NCBI GenBank assembly: GCA_050694175.1
Contig: JBOGXA010000003.1
Span: 1-64,000, forward strand
Length of the DNA: 64,000 nt
Direction of reading: 5' to 3'
Origin: JBOGXA01 sp050694175
GTDB taxonomy: Bacteria; Actinomycetota; CADDZG01; WHSQ01
The position numbers and the translations under genes are program-made. Shown here one piece after another: positions 44,172-52,908 of the stretch. Position 1 is the first letter of the stretch, and each line of letters opens with the position of its first letter. The notes beneath the pieces are model-generated. The model had not been told where the DNA came from. It did no database searches and saw nothing but the letters and a program-made list of their open reading frames with translations.

Positions 44172-47100
44172 TCAGGCGGCGGTCCCCTCGAACATCGCCT
44201 CGAGCCGGGCGACCTCGGCAACCGGTGCTATGCGGACGAAGTCGGAGCCCGCGGCCGGCCATTCGTCCAGGATTCGTCTAGCTACCGGGGAACCGGTGGC
44301 ATCCGCGTGTAACTCGATCACGCGGCGCAGCGAGGTCAGCTGCGCGGTCGTCGGAGCGAAAGCCGCCACGAGCTGGTCGTTGAGCCGGTGGCCGATGGTG
44401 TTCTGAGGATCGAATGCGTAGGCCTCGCCTCCGCTCATACCCGCGCCGAAATTGATACCCGTGGGACCGAGTATCACGACCGCGCCCGCCGTCATGTACT
44501 CGCAGGCGTGGTCGCCCGTGCCCTCGACCACTGCAACCGCGCCGGAGTTGCGGACGGCGAATCGTTCGCCGGCCGCTCCGGCGACGAAGAGCCGGCCCCC
44601 GGTCGCGCCGTACAGCGCTGTATTGCCGATCAGGACTGGATCCCCGGCGTCGTCTGCCGGCGGTCTGATCGCGACGCGCCCGCCCGCCATGCCCTTGCAC
44701 ACGTAATCGTTGGCCTCGCCCGTGAGAACCAGCTCTATTCCGTCCGACAGCCATGCGCCGAACGACTGCCCGGCGGACCCCTCGAAGGTGATGCGCGCCC
44801 GCCCCCCGGGGCGCGACGGCCCCACGCCCCGCGCAAGCGCGCATCCGAGTCGAGTCCCCACACTCCGATCCGCCGTTGTCATCCGGTAGGAGAGGTCGAT
44901 TCGCCGCCCATGTCTCAGCGCGTCGACTGCTTCCCGGTAGAGGCGATCGCCGAGATCGGAGATCGGTCGGGGGATGCTCGCGGCGGGGGAGTATCCCGCG
45001 GCGGTCCCGGATGAACGCAGCACCTCCGACAGGTCACACGCGTCGGCGCGCGCGTCGCCGGTGAGCCTTTGTTCGACCAGGTCCGTGCGGCCGATCGCAT
45101 CATCGAGACGGTGCAGCCCGAGCGCCGCCAGGTGGGTGCGTACTTCTTCGGCCACCAGCAGGAGGTAGCCCGCGACCATCTCGGGCGTTCCCGCAAAGCG
45201 GGCGCGCAGCTTGGTGTCTTGAGTTGCGATCCCCACTGGACACGTGTTCCGGTGGCAGGTTCGCACGAGGATGCAACCCTGCGCGATGAGCGCGGCGGTG
45301 CCGAACGAGTACTCATCTGCTCCCAGCAACGCGGCCATGATCACGTCGCGGCCGGTCTTCATCCCACCATCGACCCGAAGCCGGACGCGTTCCCTCAACC
45401 CGTTCTCGGCGAGCTCTCTGTGGACGTCCACAACACCCAGCTCCCACGGCAGACCTGCGTTCTTGATCGACGACAGTGGGCTCGCGCCGGTCCCGCCGTC
45501 CCCACCCGAGATATGGATCACGTCGGCCAGGCCCTTGGCGACTCCCGCGGCGATCGTTCCGATGCCTTCGGAGGCGACGAGCTTGACGGATACGGCTGCT
45601 TCCGGGCTCGCCTGCTTCAGATCGAAGATCAGTTGAGCCAGGTCTTCGATCGAGTAGATGTCGTGGTGCGGCGGCGGAGATATGAGCGGCACTCCGGGGA
45701 CGGTGTGTCGCAGGCGTGCGATCTCCGTCGACACCTTTACCCCGGGGAGCTGTCCGCCCTCGCCGGGCTTGGAACCCTGAGCCATCTTTATCTGGATCTC
45801 GCGCGCGTGGGCAAGGTATTCGGGAGTGACGCCGAAGCGGCCCGAGGCGACCTGCTTGATCGCGCAATTGCGGTGGTCGCGATAGCGCTCGGGAGCCTCG
45901 CCACCCTCACCCGAGTTGGCCGCACCGTCGATCATGCTCAATGCAATCGCCAGGGTCTCGTGCGCTTCCGCGCTCAGGGCGCCGTGAGACATCGCGCCCG
46001 TCGAGAAACGGCGCGCAATGTCGCTGGCGGATTCGACCTCGTCGATCGCGACCGCGGTTTCGGAGCAACGCAGGTCGAGAAGGTCGCGCGGCTCCCTCGG
46101 CGGGCCGGTATGGCACAGCTCGACGAACCGGCGGTAGGCGTCGGCATCCCCCCGGACGGCTCGCTGCAGGTGGTGGGCTGCGGCCACTTCGGCTCCGCTG
46201 GGATCGTCGGCAACGCTCGACTGGAGCGCCGAGACGACCTCCGGGTTGAAGCCGTGGTGCTCACCTCCGCTCCGGAACTTCACGACCCCCGTGTTGATCA
46301 GCCGCGGAGGCCGCGACCAGGCGTCGGAGTGCCGGTTGATCACGTCGGCGCCCAATTCGACGAACGACAAGCCGCCGATGGGCGAGCTCACTCCCGTAAA
46401 GCAAAGGTCGATCACGTCGCGACCGATTCCCACAGCCTCGATTACCTGCGCGCACCGATACGAGTCGAGAGCGGAGATGCCCATCTTCGCCATCACCTTG
46501 AGCACGCCGTCCTCCACCGCGGCGACGAAGCGACGCTGCCCGTCGCCGGCTGGCACGTCGTCACCGAGGCGCGCCGTCGATGCGAGTTCCCACACCGTTT
46601 CGAGGGCGAGCCGGGGACAGACCGCATCCGCACCATTCGTCAGCAGGCAGGCGACGTGGTGAGCGTCGCGGGCGTCGTCGCAATCGACTACCACGCCAGC
46701 CCGAGCCCGGAGCTCCTCGGCTATGAGCCGGTGGTGGACGGCACCGGCCGCCAGAGCTGAGGGCACGGCGCAGCGATCGGGCCCAGCGCCGCGGTCGGAG
46801 ACGATCACGAACGAGGCGCCGTTCCGGACCGCGGCGGCCGCACACCCCGCGGCGCGCTCGCACGCAAGCTCGAGCGCGTCAGGCCCGTCTGCGACGTCGA
46901 AGGTGGCGTCGACGACGTAGGCTCCGGCCGCCTCGAGGTCGGCAATCGCGCTCGGGAACAGAAGGAACGACTCGTACTCGTGCACCACGCCGGTGCCCGG
47001 ACCCGTCCCCAGCAGGGGGGTCCGTCGGCCGAGGCGCGTGGTCACGGACATCACGTGGCGCTCGCGGAGGTGATCGATGGGCGGGTTCGTCACCTGCGCG

Positions 47101-48806
47101 AAGCGTTGCTTGAGGAACGAAAAGACAACGCGCGGCCATCGCGCCAGCGGAGGCTGGGGTGTGTCGTCGCCCATGGAGGATGTCGGCTCCGCACCGGAAG
47201 TGGCCATCGGCCGCAGCACGACGGTGATCTCCTCCCTCGTATAGCCGGCCGCCACGCGCCGGGCGGTGAGGCCGTCCCGACCGGCATCGACCGGATCGCC
47301 CGTCGAGCACGCCTTCACTGCTCCGGCAACCCAGTGGGCGAAAGGTGCCGATGCTGCGAGGCGGCTCGTGAGCCGATCGCTCCACAGGATCCCTCCGGCG
47401 GCCGGATCGACCGAGAACATCTGACCCGGTCCGAGGCGCCTCCGCAATACGGGGCCGTGCCCACCCGTTGCTACCGCGCCGGCCTCAGATGCGCATCCGA
47501 CGAAACCGTCGTCGCACACCGCTATCCGAAGCGGCCTGAGGCCGTTGCGATCGAGCGCGGCGTTGACGCTGGCTCCATCGGAGAAGACGAGTCCGGCGGG
47601 ACCGTCCCACGGCTCCATCAAGCATGCGTGGTAGTGGAAGAACGCCCGCTGGTCATCGGGCATCGTCGAAGTGTTCTCCCACGCCGGCGGCACGAGCATC
47701 GTCGCCGCGTGCCGGATGTCGCGTCCCCCGCGCGCAAGGAGCTCGAGTGCTTCATCGAGGATGCCCGAATCTGAGTTGCGCTCATCCACCAGCGGGCGGA
47801 GAAGTTCCGGGGGTGCAATGTCGTCGGCCCCCAAGGACCCGAGCCGCGCCTTCATCAAGGCGACGTTGCCGCGGATGGTATTGATCTCACCGTTGTGCGC
47901 GACGAAGCGGAACGGCTGCGCGCGTTCCCACGTCGGTGTGGTGTTCGTCGAGTAGCGCTGGTGGAAGATTGCGAACCACGCTGCGCAGCGTTCGTCGAGG
48001 AGGTCGGGATAGAACGCGCCGAGTTGATCCGCCGCGCACAAGGCCTTGTAGGTGACGGTGGCAAATGACATCGACACGACGTAGACGCCGGCACCGGACC
48101 GCTCGATGCGGCGGCGGGCGCGCCAGCACCTGCGTTCGGCCGCGGCGAGATCCTCGCCGGCCGGGGCAGCCAGGACCGCCTGTTCGATCGCGGGCGCAGT
48201 GGCCTGGGCGCGTTCTCCCAGCGCGTCGACGGCGACCGGTACCGGTCGCCACCTTGTAACCCGGAGGCCTTCGGTCATGCAGGCCTCCGCGACTGCATTG
48301 CGATCTGAGGTGGAGGCATCGGCCTCGAAGAACAGCATTGCCAGGCCTTGGGGGGGGCCGAGGCCGATCACATCGCGGGGGATCGGCAGCAGCAGGCCCG
48401 CTCCGTCACCGGTCCGAGAATCGGCCGCGACCGCGCCCCTGTGCTTTACCCGGCATAAGCCCTCCAGGGCCGCGACGACGATCGACCGCGCCGGGCGGCC
48501 CTCGGCGTCGGCCACGAAGCCGATTCCGCACGCATCTCTCTCACCGTGGCCGGTTCGGGAGGACGACAGCAGAAGATCCCCTTTCGGGGGCGCGAAAAAG
48601 GCGCCCCGCTCATCTCGCAGAGCGCCGTTGCTCGTCCGACTTGGTCGCGGGAACGTACCGAAGCCCGTCCCCGTTGTCAACGATCGGTTCCCAGCCAGTG
48701 AGACCGTTGTTGGGTGCCCGAAGCGGCCGCGTCGGGCCTCCGAAAGAGTCACGTTCGGGATCCCCAGGGGAAAAGAGCCGAGGTCGCCCCTATCATGGGT
48801 GCTCAT
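44172..48806 (-). CDS. gltB: Glutamate synthase large subunit
   Basis: Makes two glutamates from glutamine and 2-oxoglutarate. About 1544 residues: class II amidotransferase with N-terminal nucleophile Cys after propeptide (HGERDACGIGFVAD), central domain, FMN domain (SRFGVTPEYLAHAREIQIKMAQGSKPGEGGQLPG; HISGGDGGTGASPLSSIKNAG), 3Fe-4S Cys in CILVRTCHRNTCPVG, and the C-terminal GXGXG beta-helix (GGRLFVAGAAGERFAVRNSGA, VEGTGDHACEYMTAG). Start is uncertain: ATG 48806 or GTG 48752. No gltD is adjacent, so the small subunit must be elsewhere or a ferredoxin is used. Confidence 0.93.
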   Translation of the reverse strand: MSTHDRGDLGSFPLGIPNVTLSEARRGRFGHPTTVSLAGNRSLTTGTGFGTFPRPSRTSNGALRDERGAFFAPPKGDLLLSSSRTGHGERDACGIGFVADAEGRPARSIVVAALEGLCRVKHRGAVAADSRTGDGAGLLLPIPRDVIGLGPPQGLAMLFFEADASTSDRNAVAEACMTEGLRVTRWRPVPVAVDALGERAQATAPAIEQAVLAAPAGEDLAAAERRCWRARRRIERSGAGVYVVSMSFATVTYKALCAADQLGAFYPDLLDERCAAWFAIFHQRYSTNTTPTWERAQPFRFVAHNGEINTIRGNVALMKARLGSLGADDIAPPELLRPLVDERNSDSGILDEALELLARGGRDIRHAATMLVPPAWENTSTMPDDQRAFFHYHACLMEPWDGPAGLVFSDGASVNAALDRNGLRPLRIAVCDDGFVGCASEAGAVATGGHGPVLRRRLGPGQMFSVDPAAGGILWSDRLTSRLAASAPFAHWVAGAVKACSTGDPVDAGRDGLTARRVAAGYTREEITVVLRPMATSGAEPTSSMGDDTPQPPLARWPRVVFSFLKQRFAQVTNPPIDHLRERHVMSVTTRLGRRTPLLGTGPGTGVVHEYESFLLFPSAIADLEAAGAYVVDATFDVADGPDALELACERAAGCAAAAVRNGASFVIVSDRGAGPDRCAVPSALAAGAVHHRLIAEELRARAGVVVDCDDARDAHHVACLLTNGADAVCPRLALETVWELASTARLGDDVPAGDGQRRFVAAVEDGVLKVMAKMGISALDSYRCAQVIEAVGIGRDVIDLCFTGVSSPIGGLSFVELGADVINRHSDAWSRPPRLINTGVVKFRSGGEHHGFNPEVVSALQSSVADDPSGAEVAAAHHLQRAVRGDADAYRRFVELCHTGPPREPRDLLDLRCSETAVAIDEVESASDIARRFSTGAMSHGALSAEAHETLAIALSMIDGAANSGEGGEAPERYRDHRNCAIKQVASGRFGVTPEYLAHAREIQIKMAQGSKPGEGGQLPGVKVSTEIARLRHTVPGVPLISPPPHHDIYSIEDLAQLIFDLKQASPEAAVSVKLVASEGIGTIAAGVAKGLADVIHISGGDGGTGASPLSSIKNAGLPWELGVVDVHRELAENGLRERVRLRVDGGMKTGRDVIMAALLGADEYSFGTAALIAQGCILVRTCHRNTCPVGIATQDTKLRARFAGTPEMVAGYLLLVAEEVRTHLAALGLHRLDDAIGRTDLVEQRLTGDARADACDLSEVLRSSGTAAGYSPAASIPRPISDLGDRLYREAVDALRHGRRIDLSYRMTTADRSVGTRLGCALARGVGPSRPGGRARITFEGSAGQSFGAWLSDGIELVLTGEANDYVCKGMAGGRVAIRPPADDAGDPVLIGNTALYGATGGRLFVAGAAGERFAVRNSGAVAVVEGTGDHACEYMTAGAVVILGPTGINFGAGMSGGEAYAFDPQNTIGHRLNDQLVAAFAPTTAQLTSLRRVIELHADATGSPVARRILDEWPAAGSDFVRIAPVAEVARLEAMFEGTAA
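48578..48607 (-). promoter_or_regulatory. Mutually exclusive hairpins near gltB 5' end
   Basis: In the minus-strand RNA, GGGGCGC-CTTTTTC-GCGCCCC (48607 to 48587) overlaps CCCCC-GAAA-GGGG (48590 to 48578), sharing the run of C. Both lie in the poorly conserved propeptide section, before the catalytic Cys codon. Could be an RNA switch or chance in GC-rich DNA. Confidence 0.3.
48652..48680 (-). promoter_or_regulatory. Consensus-like promoter inside the predicted 5' end of gltB
   Basis: Minus-strand TTGACA (48680 to 48675), 17-base spacer, TACGTT (48657 to 48652), predicted start near 48645. No standard in-frame start codon follows before the catalytic Cys codon, so it either drives an unusual start or is not used. 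Confidence 0.4.
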
Positions 48807-48844
48807 CCACACCCCAATCGCCGAACAACGGGAGGACCGTAGAC

Positions 48845-49348
48845 ATGGGTTGGTCGCGCAACATCGAAGACGCAATGAACGCACAGCTCGGATTCGAGCT
48901 CGGCTCCGCCTACACGTATCTCTCTATGGCCGCGTACTGCGAGGCCGAGAGCCTGCCCGGATTCGCCCACTGGATGAAGCTCCAGTACCACGAGGAGCTC
49001 GAGCATGCCGAGAGGTTCTTCACGTTCATCATCGACCGTGGTGGACGTGTACGGCTCGAGGGGATCGACAAGCCAAAAACAGATTTCGCGACGCCTCTCG
49101 AGATCTTCGAGTCCTCGCTCGAGAACGAACGATCGGTCACCGAGGCGATCAACGAGTTGTACACGCTCACGACAAAAGAGCAGGACTATGCGAGTCAGGC
49201 GTTCCTGAACTGGTTCGTCACCGAGCAGGTAGAAGAAGAGAAGATGGTCACGGAGATAATCGACGCGCTGAAACGCGCGGGGCAGACCGGAGAGGCTCTT
49301 CTGCTGCTCGACCGCGAGCTGGGACGCCGCCCGCCCGAGAAAGGCTAA
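48845..49348 (+). CDS. ftn: Ferritin
   Basis: Iron-storage protein that oxidises Fe(II) and stores it in a 24-mer shell. 167 residues with ferroxidase ligands in NAQLGFELGSAYTYLSMAAYCE (Glu), YHEELEHAERFFTFI (ExxH), SLENERSVTEAI (Glu) and FVTEQVEEEKMVTEII (Glu/Gln). No haem-binding Met typical of bacterioferritin is evident. ATG 48845 has GGAGG nine bases upstream. A TATCAT -10 lies at 48791. A metalloregulator of the DtxR family is convergent next door. Confidence 0.95.
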   Translation: MGWSRNIEDAMNAQLGFELGSAYTYLSMAAYCEAESLPGFAHWMKLQYHEELEHAERFFTFIIDRGGRVRLEGIDKPKTDFATPLEIFESSLENERSVTEAINELYTLTTKEQDYASQAFLNWFVTEQVEEEKMVTEIIDALKRAGQTGEALLLLDRELGRRPPEKG

Positions 49349-49358
49349 CCGCAGAGAG

Positions 49359-49414
49359 GTCGAGCGTTCACCTGACCACGTTATGGATGGTGGTATGCAC
49401 GCTCGACGTGTTTT
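49359..49414 (+). terminator. Terminator of ferritin gene
   Basis: Nine-base perfect outer stem GTCGAGCGT (49359-49367) / ACGCTCGAC (49399-49407), inner ACCAC/GTGGT pairing, then TTTT (49411-49414). It abuts the stop codon of the convergent regulator. Confidence 0.65.
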
Positions 49415-50099
49415 ACGCGGGCAGCACCCATAGGTTGTCGGCGAGGCGCGCGCCGAGGGCGACGCGGGCGCCGTCGACTTCGAGAGTGCAGGTGCCGTCG
49501 GGAGCGATCTCCACGAGCGTCAGGTCACGTCCCGGCAGTAGGTTGTGGCGCTCGAGATACTCGAGCACCTCGTGGTCGAGCTCGACGTCCTCTAACAGGC
49601 GCACCAGACGTCCGCCCCGCCCGGGCTCCAGTGCCCCGACCGGCTCGAGGTCCGACCACGGGATGGACGACTCTGTGCCCGGAATTGGATTGCCGTGAGG
49701 GCACGTGAACTCGCCCTCTAGCTTGGACAGGATCGCCTCCTCGACCTGAGGAGTCATCACCTTTTCCCAGTCTTCGGCCTGTTCGTGGCAGAGGTGCCAC
49801 GGGATCCCGAGAATGTCGACGAGCATGCGCTCGGCCAGCCGGTGGCGGCGAACGAGCGTTTCGGCCAACGCCCTCCCGGCATCGGTGAGGGAGATCTCAC
49901 GGGTCTGTGACACCGCCAGGTACCCTTCGGCAACGAGGCGCTTGATCCCTTCCGAGACCGTGGCCGGAGCGAGCCCGAGGCGCTCGCTTATGCGCGCCTG
50001 CAGGATGCGCTGGTTCTCTTCTTCGAGCTCGTAAACGGCCTCGAGATACTCCTTTAGTGCAGGGTTCAGGCCGCGCACGTCGACCGAAGGGCTCGCCAT
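49413..50099 (-). CDS. MntR/DtxR-family metal-dependent repressor
   Basis: 228 residues: winged HTH (RISERLGLAPATVSEGIKRLVAEGYL), dimer/metal domain (RRHRLAERMLVDILGIPWHLCHEQAEDWEKVMTPQVEEAIL), FGNPIPG-like PHGNPIPGTE, and a C-terminal SH3/FeoA-like domain. Compared with DtxR, Met10 is Glu (KEYLEAVYE), Cys102 is Glu (QAEDWE) and His106 is Lys, which looks closer to the manganese sensor MntR. ATG 50099 lies seven bases after TACAAT on the minus strand. Likely targets include ferritin or metal uptake genes; no operator could be identified. Confidence 0.9.
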   Translation of the reverse strand: MASPSVDVRGLNPALKEYLEAVYELEEENQRILQARISERLGLAPATVSEGIKRLVAEGYLAVSQTREISLTDAGRALAETLVRRHRLAERMLVDILGIPWHLCHEQAEDWEKVMTPQVEEAILSKLEGEFTCPHGNPIPGTESSIPWSDLEPVGALEPGRGGRLVRLLEDVELDHEVLEYLERHNLLPGRDLTLVEIAPDGTCTLEVDGARVALGARLADNLWVLPA

Positions 50100-50106
50100 G
50101 TACCGG

Positions 50107-50116
50107 ATTGTAAGCT
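50107..50116. promoter_or_regulatory. Head-to-head -10 elements between mntR-like gene and polA
   Basis: Minus-strand TACAAT (50112 to 50107) and plus-strand TAAGCT (50111-50116) share TA at 50111-50112. Predicted starts 50100 (minus, one base before ATG 50099) and 50123 (plus, two bases before ATG 50125). Confidence 0.6.
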
Positions 50117-50124
50117 GAATCAAA

Positions 50125-52839
50125 ATGCCGCCCCCCAAGTCATCGACTCGCTCACGGCCGCTCAAGGTGCTCATCCTCGATGGGCACTCTTTGGCTTTTC
50201 GCGCTTTTTACGCGCTCCCCGAGGACCTGCAAACGACCGATGGGACGCACACGAACGCCGTCTACGGATTCACCGCGATGCTCATCAAGTTGCTGCAGGA
50301 AGAGAAGCCCGACTACATCACGTGCTGCTTCGACAAAGGCGGTCCGTTGCAGCGCTCCGAGCAATTCGCCGATTACAAGGCGACGCGCACTGAGGCCCCC
50401 CAGACTTTTTCGCCACAGCTCCCCCTCATAAGAGAGGTGCTGCGGGTCCTGAGAATCCCCGTTTTCGAGCTCGCCGGGCACGAGGCGGACGACATCATCT
50501 CGTTTCTCGCGAAACGTGCTGCGGGTGAGGCGCAGGTGAGGATAGTGACGGGTGATCGCGATTTCTTTCAGCTCGTGGGGGGGTCGATCCGGGTGCTCTA
50601 CAACCGCCGAGGCATCTCCGACATCGTCGAGATGGATGCCAAAGCGGTCGAAGCAAGATACGGAGTCCCCCCGTCAAAGTACGTGGAACTCAAAGCGCTG
50701 GAGGGGGACACATCCGACAACCTCCCGGGAGTCCCCGGCGTGGGTACCAAGACGGCGGCAAAGCTGATCCAGAAGTACGGGAGCGCCGAGGAGGTCGTTG
50801 CCCACGCCGAGGAGCAGACCCCGAAGCTCGCCCAGAATCTCGCCGCACATGCCGAACAGGTCGGAATAAACAAGGAGCTGTCGACGCTCGTGGAGGTCCC
50901 ACTGGACGATGTCGGGATGGACGACCTGAAGATGGGGGCGTGGGACCTCGACGAGGTGCGCGACCTGTTCACCTCCCTCGAATTCAGGACGCTTCTCGAA
51001 CGTTTGATGTCCGATCTCCCGGAGGCGGCGGAGGGAGAAGGAGAACCCTTCGAGCTGGAAGTGCGGATGGCGACCCGTCCCGCCGAGCTCGCCGAGCTCG
51101 CGACCGAGCTCGACGGTATGGACGAGATATCGATCGACGCATCGCCCGTCTCGCCGCGGGGCGCACCCCGGTGGGTGGCCTTCTCGTGGGGCGACGGCGC
51201 GGTTGCCTATGTCCCGGTTGGCCCCACCGGCGTAACCCCAGGGGAATTCGTAGCGGCGATGCGGGGCATCCTGGAGAACAAAGGGGTGCAGAAGATCGTT
51301 CACGGGGGGCGCGAGGCGCTGCTCACCCTGGCCGCGGCGGGGATCGAACTGCGCGGCCTCCGACTCGACACGCACATTGCCGCTTACCTCCTCGATCCCG
51401 GCGCGACGGGGTACTCGCTCGAGGAGATCGCACGTAAGTACACGGGCCGCGAGCTCAAATCGGTGGCCGAAGCGGAGCGTGGCGAGCCGGACGCGCAGGC
51501 GACCCTGGATCTCGAGGGCGCGGGCCCCGAGCATGAGGCCGAGCAGGGGAGCCTAAGGGCGCTGGCCGTGGGTGAGGTGGCGATCGCGGTCGAGCCCGAA
51601 CTTCAGCGGCTTGGCATGACCGACCTCTACAGGAACGTCGAGCATCCGCTCATCCCGGTGCTGGCCCGCATGGAGCGGCTCGGGGTGGCCATCGACCTCG
51701 ACTATCTCGCCGAGATGGCCCGCGACCTCGACAAGCGGATAGGGGAGCTCGAGGCAGAGTGTTACGAGCTGGCGGGAGAGCACATCAACCTCGGGTCCCC
51801 GTCGCAGCTGCGCATCCTCCTCTACGACAAGCTCGGTCTGAAGACCACGCGCCGCACCAAGACGGGACTCTCGACCGACGCGCGCGCGCTCCAGCAGCTC
51901 GTCGGCCAGCACCCCTTCGTCGGTAAGCTCCTCGATTACCGCGAGCTGGCGAAGCTAAAGAACACCTACGTCGACGCGCTGCCCCCGCTCGTCGACCCGC
52001 GCGACGGCCGTCTCCACACGACCTACGACCAGACCGTCGCATCCACGGGCAGGTTGTCGAGCACCAATCCGAACCTCATGAACATCCCCATCCGGACGGA
52101 CATCGGGCGGCAGATCCGGCGCGCGTTCATCCCGGCCGACGGCTACGTCCTCATGTCGATCGACTATTCGCAGATCGAACTGCGGGTGATGACGCATCTG
52201 TCTGAGGACCCGATCCTGATCGAGGTGTTCAGGAAGAACGAGGACGTGCATGCTGCGACCGCGTCTCGCGTGTTCGGAGTCGATCCGAAAGAACTTACGG
52301 TCAAGCAGCGCTCCGTCGCCAAGATGATCAACTACGGCCTCGCCTACGGAATGGGGGCTCCGGGCCTGGCCGACCGCTTGAACGTCAAGGTATCCGAGGC
52401 GCAGGACATCATGGACTCGTACTTCGAGCAGTTCGGCGGGGTGAAGGAATTCCTCGACGAGGTCGTAACCAAGGCTTATGCAGACGGCTTCACGACGACG
52501 ATGTTCGGCCGCAGGCGCTATCTGCCGGAGCTGGGAAGCGGCAACCCCCGGGTGCGGGCCATCGGGGAGCGGCAGGCGCTCAACGCCCCGATCCAGGGCT
52601 CTGCCGCGGACATCATGAAGCTGGCGATGATCAACGTCGACCGTTCGCTGATGGGATCGGACCTGGGCGCTCGCATGATCCTGACCGTGCACGACGAGCT
52701 CGTCTTCGAGGTGCCGGGATCCGAGCGTCACGCCGCTGGAGATCTCGTGACCCATGAAATGGCCTTCGTGTGCGACATGAAGGTGCCGCTGGAAGTCGAC
52801 ATCTCGTTCGGCGACACCTGGGCCGACGCCAAGGACTGA
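50125..52839 (+). CDS. polA: DNA polymerase I
   Basis: Repair and Okazaki-fragment polymerase. 904 residues: N-terminal 5'-3' exonuclease (KVLILDGHSLAFRAFYAL, FELAGHEADDIISFLA, VTGDRDFFQLV, ALEGDTSDNLPGVPGVG), a middle 3'-5' exonuclease-like domain, and polymerase motifs A (LMSIDYSQIELRVMTHLS), B (RSVAKMINYGLAYGMG) and C (ILTVHDELVFEVPG). In the middle domain DTE is replaced (EISIDASPVS), so proofreading is probably lost, as in other actinobacteria. ATG 50125 follows TAAGCT by eight bases; transcript is nearly leaderless. Confidence 0.97.
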   Translation: MPPPKSSTRSRPLKVLILDGHSLAFRAFYALPEDLQTTDGTHTNAVYGFTAMLIKLLQEEKPDYITCCFDKGGPLQRSEQFADYKATRTEAPQTFSPQLPLIREVLRVLRIPVFELAGHEADDIISFLAKRAAGEAQVRIVTGDRDFFQLVGGSIRVLYNRRGISDIVEMDAKAVEARYGVPPSKYVELKALEGDTSDNLPGVPGVGTKTAAKLIQKYGSAEEVVAHAEEQTPKLAQNLAAHAEQVGINKELSTLVEVPLDDVGMDDLKMGAWDLDEVRDLFTSLEFRTLLERLMSDLPEAAEGEGEPFELEVRMATRPAELAELATELDGMDEISIDASPVSPRGAPRWVAFSWGDGAVAYVPVGPTGVTPGEFVAAMRGILENKGVQKIVHGGREALLTLAAAGIELRGLRLDTHIAAYLLDPGATGYSLEEIARKYTGRELKSVAEAERGEPDAQATLDLEGAGPEHEAEQGSLRALAVGEVAIAVEPELQRLGMTDLYRNVEHPLIPVLARMERLGVAIDLDYLAEMARDLDKRIGELEAECYELAGEHINLGSPSQLRILLYDKLGLKTTRRTKTGLSTDARALQQLVGQHPFVGKLLDYRELAKLKNTYVDALPPLVDPRDGRLHTTYDQTVASTGRLSSTNPNLMNIPIRTDIGRQIRRAFIPADGYVLMSIDYSQIELRVMTHLSEDPILIEVFRKNEDVHAATASRVFGVDPKELTVKQRSVAKMINYGLAYGMGAPGLADRLNVKVSEAQDIMDSYFEQFGGVKEFLDEVVTKAYADGFTTTMFGRRRYLPELGSGNPRVRAIGERQALNAPIQGSAADIMKLAMINVDRSLMGSDLGARMILTVHDELVFEVPGSERHAAGDLVTHEMAFVCDMKVPLEVDISFGDTWADAKD

Positions 52840-52908
52840 CTCTGGCCAGGCGGTCGCCCCGGCTCGTAGAGTTAGGGAGATCACCCGATTGACCCGAAGG
52901 GGGAAGGT

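Noticed and set aside
48587..48607. Intrinsic terminator for ferritin or gltB in the + orientation hairpin
   Set aside because: The A/T run is in the loop, not after the stem, and it lies inside the gltB frame.
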